The translations under genes and the position numbers were made by a program. Positions 32,601 through 42,617 of a stretch of DNA of 64,000 bases are shown piece after piece (within the stretch, counting starts at the first letter, position 1; each line of letters opens with the position of its first letter). Below the pieces are notes generated by a model. It was given only the letters and a program-made list of their open reading frames with translations, did not search any database and was not told the origin of the DNA. This stretch comes from Malurus cyaneus samueli (lineage: Eukaryota; Chordata; Aves; Passeriformes; Maluridae): positions 53,243,612-53,307,611 of the forward strand of contig CM019218.1 of NCBI GenBank assembly GCA_009741485.1. The letters are read 5' to 3'.

Positions 32601-35600
32601 AAAATTAAATTGCCATCACTACAACTTGTTTTGGGGCTAAAATCTTGTACCACAGTGGTTACCCTTCCAGTTTGTGTGGTTGAGGTCTGTGTGGTAGCTC
32701 AAGCATCCTGGTCTGACTGAGTTATAGGTTCAATATCCTTCCACTGGAAGGTTTGGTTAATACAGGGATTCCTTTGAAATTAGTGCTCCCTCCAGCAGGA
32801 GAAATTAGGATTTGGGAAGTCAAGTGCTTGCTTTGGGAAGGGCCTGCATCAGCTCGGTGGAGTAAGAGCACTTTGGGACACTTGGCTCATGCTGGTATTG
32901 CTCTCCTCCAGCAAGGTGACTTCCATCATCCCCTTGACCTTGCCTGGGTTGTTCCAGTTCCTTTCTTGTCTGGCACCAGGGCTACAGGGTCCCCATGCAG
33001 GACACAGCCTCCCCATGTCCTTGTGTTTCCTCCCAAATAGCCTGGCCAGGCAGAGGACCCTGGAGGATGAGGAAGAGCAGCAAAGAGAGTGGCGGCGAAG
33101 GCACCGGAACCTGCTGTCCTCCACATCCACGGATGAGGAACCTGCCAGCCCTGTCAAGGACACCAGCCTAGCTCCTAGCAGGTCTGTGGGGTGCTGCTAT
33201 CACCTGCCTGGCTCCTGACACAGCCCTGGCAGCTGCTGCTGCAGCTGCTGGGAATCTCTCCCCGCTGAGGGAGGGCTCAGCTACAGGAAGAGCTGGGCTA
33301 CAACAGCCTTTGGGAGGAGGGATGAGCTCCCCAGGAGGAGCTCAAGGCGGGGATGTCTCTGGTGGGCTCTCCATGGCACAGGAGCTGGAGTGGAGGGGGA
33401 GGGCTGGTGCCAGGGCTGAGCTCAGGTAGGTGCTGGCCATGCCCAGGTGGGATCTGCAGCAGGTAAGGACAGGTGGGATCTCCTGCAGGGCAGGAGAGCA
33501 GAGCAGGCAGAGCATGGTTGGGTCTTCTGAACCTCACAGCGCTGGTGTGGGACCTTTGCTGGAGTGGGGACATGACCAAGGGCTTTCCAGTGGTGCTTCC
33601 AAAGTCCCTGGCTAAAGGGGTGGATGGGGGCTGGACATGTCTAAAATGGACCAGGTGGAAAGGAAAATCCCCCTTCCCTGGTGCTGGCACAGGCTGGCTG
33701 TGTGGTGATTGCAGTCCAGGAGGAGGGCAAATGTTATACCATCTGCTTCCCAGTCCTGGGAATGTGCAGACCCAGCTGCCAGGTGTCTTCATGCTCCTTC
33801 CCAGACCCTGTGCCTGTTTGCCTGGGGGAAGGAGGGCAAACAGCCTTTCACAGGTCCTGTTGAACAGCTTTTCACAGGTTCCTGATGGACCTGCCAGAAC
33901 CGACTGACTTGCAACCAACACTTCCTTCTTACAGATGGTGGGATTTTTCCTAGTCCAGTGAAGAGCCAGAGCCACACTTCTTATCCAGCAGCAGCCGTAC
34001 CATGCTGCCCTGAGCCTGGATCTCCTTGGTGCAGGACTTGGTGGATGCTGGTGTCTTGGGATGGGGCTGCAGAAAGGCTTCATCTCTAGAATAAAAATTA
34101 AAAAAAAATACTTTTAATACAAACTTTTTCTCAAACAACTGAGCTGGGGTGATGGGGATCAGTGTGACTGGAAGTCCTGATCTGCAGGGAGATGTTGTTG
34201 GGATTTTTATGTCCCTCCCCAGAGCCTTTTGCCTCACTTGCAGCACGAAAGCCACCCCTCAAGCCCTGGATGCTGATGTTTTTATCCCATGTTGTCCCTG
34301 TCCTAGACCTCCATCCCTGGTGAAGCCGCAGTCTCCGGAGGATGGGGAGGAGCGAAAGCTCTCAGCGGTGCTGAAGACACAAGAAGGGAGACGGACGAGG
34401 TGCCTCCCACCTGTATCTGAAAAGCTGAGGCAGGAGAAGGAGCAGAAGGAGCAGAAGGAGCCGGGGGTTGGAGAAAGCCGCCCGGAGGCAGCAGCACAGT
34501 CCCGCGGGAGGCAGGAGAGCAGCCGGGCTGCAGAGCTGGGGCAGGAGGCTGCCAAGGGCAGAGGGGACCTGCCTGCAGACAAGAACCCGGAGCCAGCCTC
34601 TGAGAGGAAGGTGATGCTGAGGGCAAGGCTTCAGGACAAAGGCGAAGGAGTGTGGACTTCTCAAGGGGAGCAGAGGAAAGAGTTGAAGGAGCCACTGGAG
34701 GTGGGGAGCTGCCGGCTCCGGGAGGTGAAGATCCTCACCAGGGTGGGAAACCACAGCACGGAGGTGGTGAGCTCATCTCCAGCGCAGCAGGTGAGCAGGA
34801 ATGGACAGGGCACCAAGCCCTGCAGGGAGGGATCCTGGGTGCTGGGAGAGAGGGACAGGCCAAAAGTACCAGGAGGGAAATGGGAACTGAAGGATTTTGG
34901 GGAAGGTTTTTCTGAGAGCAAACCATGAGGTCTCACGAGCTCCTTCCCCTCCCTGGCCTGCACTGTCCTGATTGCTTTCTTCAGCAAGCCCCTCTGATTG
35001 CCATCATGGTGACACTAAAGAGCTGTTCGGGGCTCTGTATGTCCAACTGGGCCAGGAAAGGTTTGGAGGATTTTGATCTCAGACTCCTGCCTCCAACCTG
35101 GTTCCCACCCTGACTGCTCAGCTCCTGCATCTGACATCTCCTTTTTCCTCAGCAGCCATCCAGGAACCCTTCAAAGCAGGTAATCCAGCTGTCCCTGCCC
35201 CGAGATGAACCTACAGAAAAGCCAGAGCCTTCTCCAACTCACGTCACCTTCAGCAGCTCCATCCGACGCACCAGTCCAAGAACCGTCTCCTTTCGGGTAA
35301 GAGCTAAAGCAAGTGGGGAAAGAATTCCATTGAAGCAGTGAAAGATGGGGGGAAGGAAGGATTGCTTTGGCCTCTGGGTTATGTGGGCAGAGTCTGTTTC
35401 CAGAAGGGTGTTCAAAACCCACCTTTGGTCCAGCCATTGCAGTTCTGCTTCTGTTACCCCCCCATTTTCCTTCTCCATGTCTGACTGAGGGTGTATGAGG
35501 ATGAACATGTCCAGTTCATAGCCCTTGTGCTGGCCAGGAAACTCATCGAAAGTGGTGAGAAAAAAGGGAGCTCATTGTCCTCAGAATTTCCAGAGCTACA

Positions 35601-38600
35601 GGAATTACCATCCTCCTTCCAGCATTTCCAGTCTTATCTGAAAGCCCAGGTTAAAAATAACATCCATCCTCCCTCTCATCCCTTGTTATAGTCTGAGAAA
35701 ATATTCCATTTCAAACCAGCTCTCTGGAATAAAGTGGTTGGAGAGGCTGGGAAAACCAAGAACTGTTGAGACCCTCCCTGCTGGGAGTCAGGGATGACTG
35801 GCTGTGCTTGATTGACTTCCATGAGGCTTTATTGGGAGATTAAACTGTTATCTGTGCAAAGCATCTTTAGTCTGGGGAGCTTTGAGATATGAGATAAGTT
35901 CTGGTGTGGGTGCAAATGGAGCTTTCCTGGGGGAGATCAGTGAGATGGTGTCTCCCATGCTTATTTTGGATAACCAAAGTGCACTGCAGGATCTCCTCTG
36001 CTTGTGTCTTCCAGATCATCTCCAGGAAGCAGAAAGAAGAGAGCCAAAGCCCTCTCACAAGGAGGTCAGCATCTCTCGTCATGTTGCTTTGGTCCTGCTA
36101 GGCAGGAATTGCTATCCTTTGCTCTCCGAAGGAGGAGGGGTTGATGGGACCTGGGGCCTGGCACAGATCTCCTGGACATTGGTCCCCAGGGTGCCAGGCT
36201 GGGCAGGCAGTGACACTTGGCAGGGAACAGGACAATGTCCAATGTGCAGTTCGCACCTGAGCGAGATCCTGGAATCACAGAACGGTTTGGGTTCCAAGGG
36301 ACCCTAAAGATCTCATTCCAACCCCTGCTATGGGCAGCAACATCCTCCACTCTCTCAGGCTGCTCCAATATCCCCAGCAAGCCCCCAGTGTCTCCCAAGT
36401 CATGTAGTTCTGTGTTGGGGCTCATGTCTGCACAGGTGCAGCACCACAACAGGGTCCTATCCATGGGGATAAAACAGATCCATGACCAACCTGACCTGGC
36501 TTTGGTGGCCAGATCCAGGCATCCCCCACACCTCCATGGGCGAGTTTGACCCATGCACTGTGCATGCAGTAGGCAGAGCCACAATACAGTTCAGAGCTTG
36601 CAGAGCTGAACCCAGGGCAGGTTGAGGAGCTCCAAGATATTTCAATGTGGCTCTAGAAAGGGGGTGACACCCAGAGATCTCAGTGACCAGCAGGGAATAA
36701 ACTGCTTGGTTCACCTGGCAGATGGATTCAGGAGTGCCGGGGTGGGATGGGGTCTTCTGCCAAGTGTAGCTCTCCAGGAACGTGGGCTGGGTCCCAGGAG
36801 ATCCTGAGAGGATGGTTTCTACTCTTGTCTCTCCTTCACCAGTGCGAGTCTGAGGATCCCAGGCAGCAACAACACCATTGGGGAGAAGCTGGAAAAATAT
36901 AACTCTGCTGTGCAGGTACCAAAGACTCCTGGCTGGGGTAGGAGGGATGTGTGGGGATACGGAGAGGGGTGACCTGGAGCCGAGTGGGGAGGGGAGGGGC
37001 TGAGCTGCACCTGATACCAGAGCTGATGGGGATGAAGGAGATGGTCCCAGAAATAGAGATTAGACTCAGGGTTTTAGGAGCAGGGAGGGAATATCCTCTG
37101 GAGGGAGTCTGGGGATGCTGCATGATCCTGCAGGGAGGGGGTGTCCTCTGGAGGGGTTCTGGGGGTGCTGCGTGGTTCTGCAGGGGCAGCAGTGGGCAAG
37201 GTTGTGTGCTGGTGATGGGCAGGGGGCAGCAGACCCCGAGGGGCTCAGGGAGTGACCCAGAAGCTGGACTTTGCTTTTCACCCTGCCGGGTGCAGTGCAG
37301 CCCTGCTGACGCCCCTGTCTCTCGCAGCGCTCGGAAGGGGTGAAATCCTCCGCGCCGGTCCAGAAGAGCCGCCTGCTCTCCTCCGAAGGGGTGGCGAGCA
37401 AGCGCAACTTCTTCGAGGGCAGCGCTCCCAGCAAGGCGGAGCCAGCGGCTCTCCGGAAGGTAAGGCAGAAGCGGGGCTGAACCGGGACCTCCCCGCGGGC
37501 CCTGTGCTGGGGCAGGCACCGGCTTTGGGGAAAATTCTCCCCTCTTTGGATACCAGGCTCAGCCTGGTAGCCTGCTGCCGGGATTGGTGGGAGCTCGGTG
37601 CCAGGGCTGCGTTTGGGCACGGGAACTGCCCCAGCACTGTGTGGGTTCGTGCCGAGCGCTGGAATTTGAGGCGCTGGGATGGAGCCAGCGTGTGGGCTGG
37701 GCTCTGCCTAGTGCGGCTCTGCTCAGTCTCCCCGTGCCCTGGGGACTGGCCCGGGTTACATTCGTGCAGAGCAGAGCTGCTGCTGTAACCCTGGTGTCCC
37801 TCTCTGTGGCACAGGACAGCCTGAAGATCCCAGGATCAGTGACATCCCGCATTAATCTGTGGATCAGCCGAGCTCAGGAGCCTGCCAAGGAGGAAAGCGG
37901 CAAGGTACCAGCTTGTGTCAAGTGAGAGCCCTGAGACCAGGCCATCTCACAGGACATGGGTGCTGCATCTGAGGGCGGGGTTGAAGGGTGGATGAACTCT
38001 TGGCTGAACCCATTAAAGCCTTTGAGAGTACTTTAGCCAGGTTTGGAGGTCTCAGTGCTGCAGGGCCACCATGATGAGATATCAAGGCTCTCTCTGCTGC
38101 TGATCCCAAGCCTAAAATTCTAGAGTCAGCTGATTGCAGCCCTTGGTGGTGTGAGGAGGAAGCAGGAGCCAGCTGGATGCATGTCCCAGGACATGTAGGG
38201 ACCCTGCCAGCATGATTCCATCTCTGCCATCCCACCTCCTCTGTCTGGATGACCAGCTCTACCCGGAGGCCAGCGGGAGAGGAGCTGTGTTCTCCTTCGG
38301 CTCTGAGGGGCTTGGGGAGCTGTGTGTGCTCAGAGAGATCCTGAGGAGGTTGGGGTCATCTGCACCCCCTCGTGAAACCAACACCCAAAACCAGGAGGTC
38401 TTGTGGCTGTGGGTGCAAAGTGCCCATCTAAGGGGACTCAGAGGTCCTCACTTGGCCACCGTGGCTACTCCCCAGACATGGATGTGCAGGAGAGGGACAG
38501 GAGAGCCTTTGTGGTGGAGACATGAGAGGGACAGGAGAGCCTTTGTCCCCAGGGTGGTTTGATGTTTCTGGAAAGCAGGGGCCCAGCAGGTCCTGGGTGG

Positions 38601-39437
38601 GTCTCACTGCTCAGAGCAGGGAGTGTTCAGCCACTGCTCATGCCAGAGTTTCCTGCAGCCCCCTGGAGCGGGAGGGGCAGCTCCAGCCCAGCCCCGCAGC
38701 CAGGGAAGCCAGGTCCAGTCTGGGTTGGGAGATCAGCACTACCCAGACGTGTTTGCGCTGGGCAGCTGTGCCAGCAGAGGGTTTGATCCTGGGCTCACTC
38801 CTGGGGAAAGCCTGCTGCTCCTTCATCAGCTTTCCTTTAATAGCACCTGCTCTACCTCTGTGGCTGGAGATGCACTTGGCTATCGGGGTCCCCCAGGTGC
38901 AGGATTGCAAAGCTGGCTGGGTTTACCTGGACAATGTGTGCTTCAAGGTTTGGATTAAGTCAGACCAAGGGGAGCACACAAAGCATGGGGAAAACCTTCT
39001 CCTGTCACTTCTGACTCTCCTGTTTGCAGGAAATCAGGAGAGTCAACAGCCTGGCAAAGCGAGACATCTGGATAAAACAACCTGGAGACAGCTCTGGGGA
39101 CACCAAGGTATTTATGGAGCTGCTGCAAAACCAGGTGTATCCTCTGAGGTGGGAACAGAGCCAGGATATGAGGGGACAGGGGACATGGGGGTCATCAGAA
39201 TGCCATGATTGTGAGGGAGTCAGCAGGAGGGGACAACTGAAGGCATCTGTAAAGGAGATAAGGACTCTGGTCTGGGAGGAGAAGGGAAATGGCCTATGAT
39301 GGGATTTAGGGGATGCCTGCCTGCCCCATCCCCTGCTGGGGACAAGTCACAGTCCTGGTTAAAGCAGCTGCCTCTGGGGGGTTTGCAGTCTCAGGCCCAC
39401 CCTTAGTGGTTCGCACTTTCTTTTCCAGTTGCAATAA
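29619..39437 (+). CDS. LAD1: LAD1, ladinin-1 (complete, 10 exons)
   Basis: Exons: 29619-29656, 33041-33181, 34307-34790, 35153-35296, 36015-36064, 36843-36915, 37328-37459, 37815-37904, 39030-39107, 39429-39437 (stop TAA). They sum to 1239 bases, or 412 residues, with every junction in phase. Landmarks against human ladinin as I remember it: N-terminus MSFSRRNWSDLSSLARQRTL (human begins MAVSRKDWSALSSLARQRTL), EDEEEQQREWRRRHRNL, then SSSIRRTSPRTVSFR, LTRSASLRIPG, GEKLEKYNSAVQRSEGVKS and VTSRINLWISRAQE. The middle (exon 3) is a disordered Lys/Glu-rich stretch without the repeated EKxSxSEK motifs of the human protein, which explains the shorter length (412 versus about 517). Ladinin-1 is an actin-associated component of epithelial basement-membrane anchoring filaments and an autoantigen of linear IgA disease. 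The last exon, with only two codons, is the least certain part. Confidence 0.93.
30450..30665 (-). repeat. CR1-type LINE fragment, inverted, in LAD1 intron 1
   Basis: Begins CATAGAATCCCAGACTGC, GGTTGGAAGGGACC, then GCAGGGATACCTTCCACTAT, GCTCCAAGCCCTGTCCAGCC and GGGCACCCTGTGGCAGGGCC. Same subfamily as 59428-59800. Confidence 0.85.
31318..31470. repeat. 29-bp minisatellite in LAD1 intron 1
   Basis: Four to five imperfect units around ACAGGGATCTCTGCCCTG and GAATACGTGT. Two clean units are offset by exactly 29 bases (CAGGGATC at 31395 and 31424). Confidence 0.75.
31480..32110. promoter_or_regulatory. CpG-rich island inside LAD1 intron 1
   Basis: CpG-dense stretch (for example CGCGGCCGCGCTCGCCGTAA near 32019) unlike the surrounding intron. 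It includes a CCCTGTCCCCAGCTCTG-type repeat (31725-31850). It could be an alternative LAD1 promoter or the promoter of an unannotated transcript. A 259-codon open frame on the minus strand (31165-31944) is mostly repeat-derived and not convincing as a protein. Confidence 0.35.
32356..32379. repeat. Poly-A run of 24 bases
   Basis: Homopolymer directly after TTTTAAT, followed by C4 and A7. It could be the tail of an old retroposed element, but no parent transcript is recognised upstream. Confidence 0.7.
33041..33181 (+). CDS. LAD1: LAD1 exon 2
   Basis: Acceptor TCCCAAATAG. Encodes (S)LARQRTLEDEEEQ, REWRRRHRNLLSS to SLAPS plus AG. It is the most conserved ladinin block. The donor AG/GTCTGT is weak. 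Confidence 0.92.
34307..34790 (+). CDS. LAD1: LAD1 exon 3 (large, disordered)
   Basis: Acceptor TGTCCTAG. 161 whole codons after a split Arg, from PPSLVKPQSPEDGEERKLSA to EVVSSSPAQQ; donor GTGAGC. Rich in Lys, Glu, Arg, Gln and Ser, with the short repeat EQKEQKE. It contains SAVLKTQEGRRTR, which fits human SILRTRQERRQRR. Confidence 0.9.
35153..35296 (+). CDS. LAD1: LAD1 exon 4
   Basis: Acceptor TTTTTCCTCAG. 48 codons ending SSSIRRTSPRTVSFR; donor GTAAGA. A second CAG three bases on allows a one-codon tandem acceptor choice (with or without Gln). Confidence 0.92.
36015..36064 (+). CDS. LAD1: LAD1 exon 5
   Basis: Acceptor GTCTTCCAG. IISRKQKEESQSPLTR plus AG, donor GTCAGC (weak). It joins to exon 6 as LTR-S-ASL, matching the family LTRSAS motif. 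Confidence 0.85.
36270..36380 (-). repeat. CR1-type LINE fragment, inverted, in LAD1 intron 5
   Basis: GGAATCACAGAACGGTTTGG, CCAAGGGACCCTAAAGATC, CCAACCCCTGCTATGGGCAG and CCTCCACTCTCTCAGGCTGC show a short inverted CR1 3' end. Sequence beyond about 36380 is too diverged to assign. Confidence 0.7.
36843..36915 (+). CDS. LAD1: LAD1 exon 6
   Basis: Acceptor CCTTCACCAG. Completes Ser, then ASLRIPGSNNTIGEKLEKYN and SAVQ; donor GTACCA. The GEKLEKY block is a ladinin signature. Confidence 0.92.
37328..37459 (+). CDS. LAD1: LAD1 exon 7
   Basis: Acceptor TCTCTCGCAG. 44 codons, RSEGVKSSAPVQKSRLLSSE then GVASKRNFFEGSAPSKAEPA and ALRK; donor GTAAGG. The GVASKRNFFE block fits human GVASKRHLFE. Confidence 0.95.
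37815..37904 (+). CDS. LAD1: LAD1 exon 8
   Basis: Acceptor CTCTGTGGCACAG. 30 codons, DSLKIPGSVTSRINLWISRA then QEPAKEESGK; donor GTACCA. VTSRxNLWISR is the conserved C-terminal ladinin motif. Confidence 0.95.
39030..39107 (+). CDS. LAD1: LAD1 exon 9
   Basis: Acceptor CTGTTTGCAG. 26 codons, EIRRVNSLAKRDIWIKQPGD then SSGDTK; donor GTATTT. This stretch does not align clearly with the human C-terminus. Confidence 0.75.
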
Positions 39438-40470
39438 TACCAGCTGTGATACCAGACCATCTGGGAAAAACTGGTTTGCTCTGAAGATCAAAGCCCAGCC
39501 CACCCCAACCATCCAGCAGCCACTGCCACGAGCCCCCTCTGCCACATGTGGGTGCAACCCAGGTCACGGGGTACTCTGCTTGTGGGATGGGAAGGAAGAA
39601 ACCTGGAAGAGTCTCCCTGTGCCCCCAGTCCCCACTTACTGCCCGTCTGGGGGTGTCCAGGCCTGGAGGCTTCCTGCAGGTGCTGAAGGCAAACTCCTGC
39701 CTTGTTTGCCCACCACATTTTGCTGTTTGCTCCTGATGTCTGCCTGTGCCCCAAGCTGTCCTGGCAGAGGGATCCCCCACATGGCTCCCTGGCAGCTGGA
39801 AGGTGTCAGCGGGACGAAAACCTGCCTGGCCAAGGGAGTTTCAGCTGCACATCCAGAGACCACATCCGTCCTTGCTGCCTGGGGGGACCTGGGGCAGGCA
39901 GGTGTCCCCCATGCCAGGCTGTCACTGCCAGAGTGACCCAACCAAAGTCACGCAAGTGCTTGGAGATGCCTCATGGAAGACAGGGGCACTTGGCCCTGGT
40001 GTTCCCCTCCACATGCAGCTGAACCAGAGACTTGCCCTTGTCCCTGCCATCCCCTGCCCCTGCCAGCACTGACCCCTTCATTCAGTGAGGGTGGGCTGAC
40101 CATGGCCCTGTTTAGGGGATTTCATGGGGCTGAATGCCCTGTGCTGGGCCCTGTTTCCCTCTTGCCCTTCCTCCTGAGCCCTTTGCTGTGCAGCCTCTGA
40201 TCCTGCATTGCCTGGGCTGCTGAGCCCACCCAGCAGGGATTTGGGATGCTCTCATGAGGCCTTTGGGGTGCCACAGCCAAAGGGCTCAAAGCTTCCTTTG
40301 GGGCTGTTCTTTGGGTTTGAGCTGTGCCTTGAGCAACCACTACAGCGTCAAATTCGGTGTGGGAATCCGCTGCTGCCACTGGAGCTGATCCTGCTTGCTG
40401 GGCTTGGGAAAAGGACTTGTGTTTCTCTGTGCTTTTTTTGTTTTTCTAATAAAAGTTGCTCTCTCTAAGA
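39429..40470 (+). CDS. LAD1: LAD1 last exon: two codons plus 3' UTR
   Basis: Good acceptor CTTTCTTTTCCAG ends at 39428. In phase it reads TTG CAA TAA, adding Leu-Gln before the stop at 39435-39437. About 1 kb of 3' UTR follows to the AATAAA at 40448. The coding part is only 39429-39437. Confidence 0.65.
40448..40453 (+). terminator. LAD1: LAD1 polyadenylation signal AATAAA
   Basis: Canonical AATAAA about 1 kb after the LAD1 stop, followed by a T-rich stretch. It ends the LAD1 transcript about 440 bp before the TNNT2 M-CAT elements. Confidence 0.8.
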
Positions 40471-40809
40471 CACTCCTGGTCACCTCCTGCAGGGCTGGGA
40501 CTGGAAACTGTTCACTCCCCTTCTCCTGACAAGGGGAAAATAGGGAAAAACCTGAACCAAATGTGTCCTGGGGGGTTAAAAACAGACTCTTCCTTTCTCA
40601 TTGCAGCATCCCGAGCTCAGAGCAGCGGCTGAGGGAGCCGGGTCGGGACTGCCGTGCAGGGTCTGCTCCTGTGCTGGTAGCAGCGCTGCCTTATCAGCGT
40701 CCCGGCCCCGGTGACAGCTGGGATGGCTTGTGTCAGCCCCTCGGGCACTCGCGTATCTCGGTCCGCAGGGTTTAAAATAGCAAATCTCTGAGACCACACA
40801 ATAGCTTGG

Positions 40810-41036
40810 GCTTATATGGGTTCTGGGGGGGAAGGGGAGCGGCGGAGGGGGCCGGGGCCGCGGCTGCCGAAATAGCAGCTCACAAGTGTTGCATTCCTCG
40901 CTGGGCGCCGGGCACATTCCTACGGCGCTGCCCGCCCCGGGGTGGGCGCTGGAGCCCCCTTAAAGCCTCCTGCTCCAAAGAGGCTTTCCCAGACCCCGCC
41001 GGCTCCCCGCGGCTCCCCGGCATCACCGGCGCACAG
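40810..41036 (+). promoter_or_regulatory. TNNT2: TNNT2 promoter and non-coding exon 1, with two M-CAT elements
   Basis: Two exact CATTCCT M-CAT motifs lie at 40892-40898 and 40915-40921, 23 bp apart. They are followed by a TATA-like CTTAAAG at 40959-40965 and a GTACGG donor at 41037. A CArG-like GCTTATATGG (one mismatch) lies at 40810-40819. The chicken cardiac troponin T promoter is the classical M-CAT/TEF-1 (TEAD) promoter, with two such elements near -88 and -66, as I recall. That spacing matches this site if transcription begins at about 40980-40990. The non-coding exon 1 would then be about 40985-41036. Confidence 0.8.
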
Positions 41037-42373
41037 GTACGGCTGGGGCGGCGCCCGCCCCTCCCGGGGGGATGCGCTGGACCCGGAGCCGGGAGGGATT
41101 CGCCTCAGGGTTCGGGGTGTCCCCCGGCCATCCTCTCTGGGGTGTTCTATACCATGGATAAAGCACCAGGACCCTCTCCAGCGGGCTGTGTTTGCAGTTT
41201 ACCTTTTGGATCACCCTGATGGGTGCCCAGGTGGCTGAGGTGGATTTTGGCTGCCTCGGTTCCGGGGAATCTCACGGGTCCCCGTTCCCTGTGTCCCTAG
41301 AGGGGACAGCAGGGGTGTGATGCCACGGCCAGCCTGGCCCTGGCTCGGTGGCAGCCCGGGGGATTGGGTGCTCCTGTGCCTGGTGTGACCCTGGTAAGCA
41401 GGACTGGAGCAGGGACGTGACCCATCCCTGGAGCAAACGGGGGGAAAGGAGAGCTCCATGTCTGGGCAGCCTTGGGGAAAGCAGAGACTGAGAACTGTGG
41501 AGAATTAACTCAGCCCCAGAGCTGTGAGCAGCCAGCCCTGGCCTAAAGGAGAGGGGGATTTCAAGGACCGTGAGGAATATCCAGATTTAATACGCAGCAG
41601 ATTCTGGGCAGTTTTTTGTAGTCAGTGCAATCTTTCCTCTTGAGCTCTGTAATGCATGCTGCATTCTCCTAATTCTACCAAATCTAGACTTCCCAGCTTT
41701 AATGGAAAAGTTTATGTGTTTCTGTGCAGAGGATGCAGAAATATTTCCTGGAGCCACTTTTTCTCTTAGCAGTACCCTCTTAGCAGTCCTTAACTGTTTC
41801 CTCAGCTCTGGGGGATTTTGGGATGTCTGAGGGAGGAGGGCGATGGGAATGCAGAAGTTGTCAGGACCAGGCTCCCTCCTCTCCCATGTAATGAGATGAT
41901 GATGTGAAGCCTTGGGTGCTCAGAGGCCACACGAATTATTTGCCCCATCTGCTCTCACTTGGGCATCCATTGCAGGAAAGGGAACGGGAGCAGGCAGTGA
42001 TCCTGAGGCAGAGGGGACTGAGTTCTGACTTCATTTGTCTCCAAAAAGCACCTCTTGAGTCACAGTGAAATTAGCAACCCTCTGGAGCTGTGGCTATGCT
42101 GAGTTTCCCCGCTGGAATGCCCCTTTCCCATGGCTGAGCATTCCAGCCCTGGATGCAGCATCTTGAGATGAGCTCTCTAGGCCTGTCCTACCCACCATGA
42201 GTAATAAATGTTTGACAGATGTAGCCAGGAGCAGTTGTTCCCAGAGCCCAGGCAGCAGCAGCAGGGAAGCCTTGCTGCTCTGGGAACAGGTGGTTCAGCA
42301 CATGGAAGTTATTTCCAGAGCTGCCTTGCATCGTCCTGTGGCAGCTCAGCCCTGCTGAGGGCTGGCACCGAGC

Positions 42374-42617
42374 ATGGATGGGATGGGATGGATGGGATGG
42401 GATGGGATGGGATGGGATGGGATGGGATTTGGGATGGATGGGATGGGATTGGATGGGATGGGATGAGGGATGGGATGGGATGGCATGGGATGGCATGGGA
42501 TGGCATGGGATTGGGATGGGATAGGATGGGACCATGGGATCCATGGGAATGGGATGGATGGGATGGAATGGAATGGATGGGGATAGATGGGTAGGGGTTG
42601 GGATGGGGATGGGATGT
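42374..42617. repeat. (GGGAT)n microsatellite array in TNNT2 intron 1
   Basis: About 240 bp of GGGATGGGATGGATGGGAT-type 5-bp units with GGAT, GGAAT and GGCAT variants. The strand is G-rich with many GGG runs, so G-quadruplex formation is possible. Confidence 0.9.

Noticed and set aside
42374..42617. Telomere-like or centromeric satellite
   Set aside because: The unit is GGGAT/GGAAT-type, not TTAGGG, and the array is short and intronic. It is an ordinary microsatellite.
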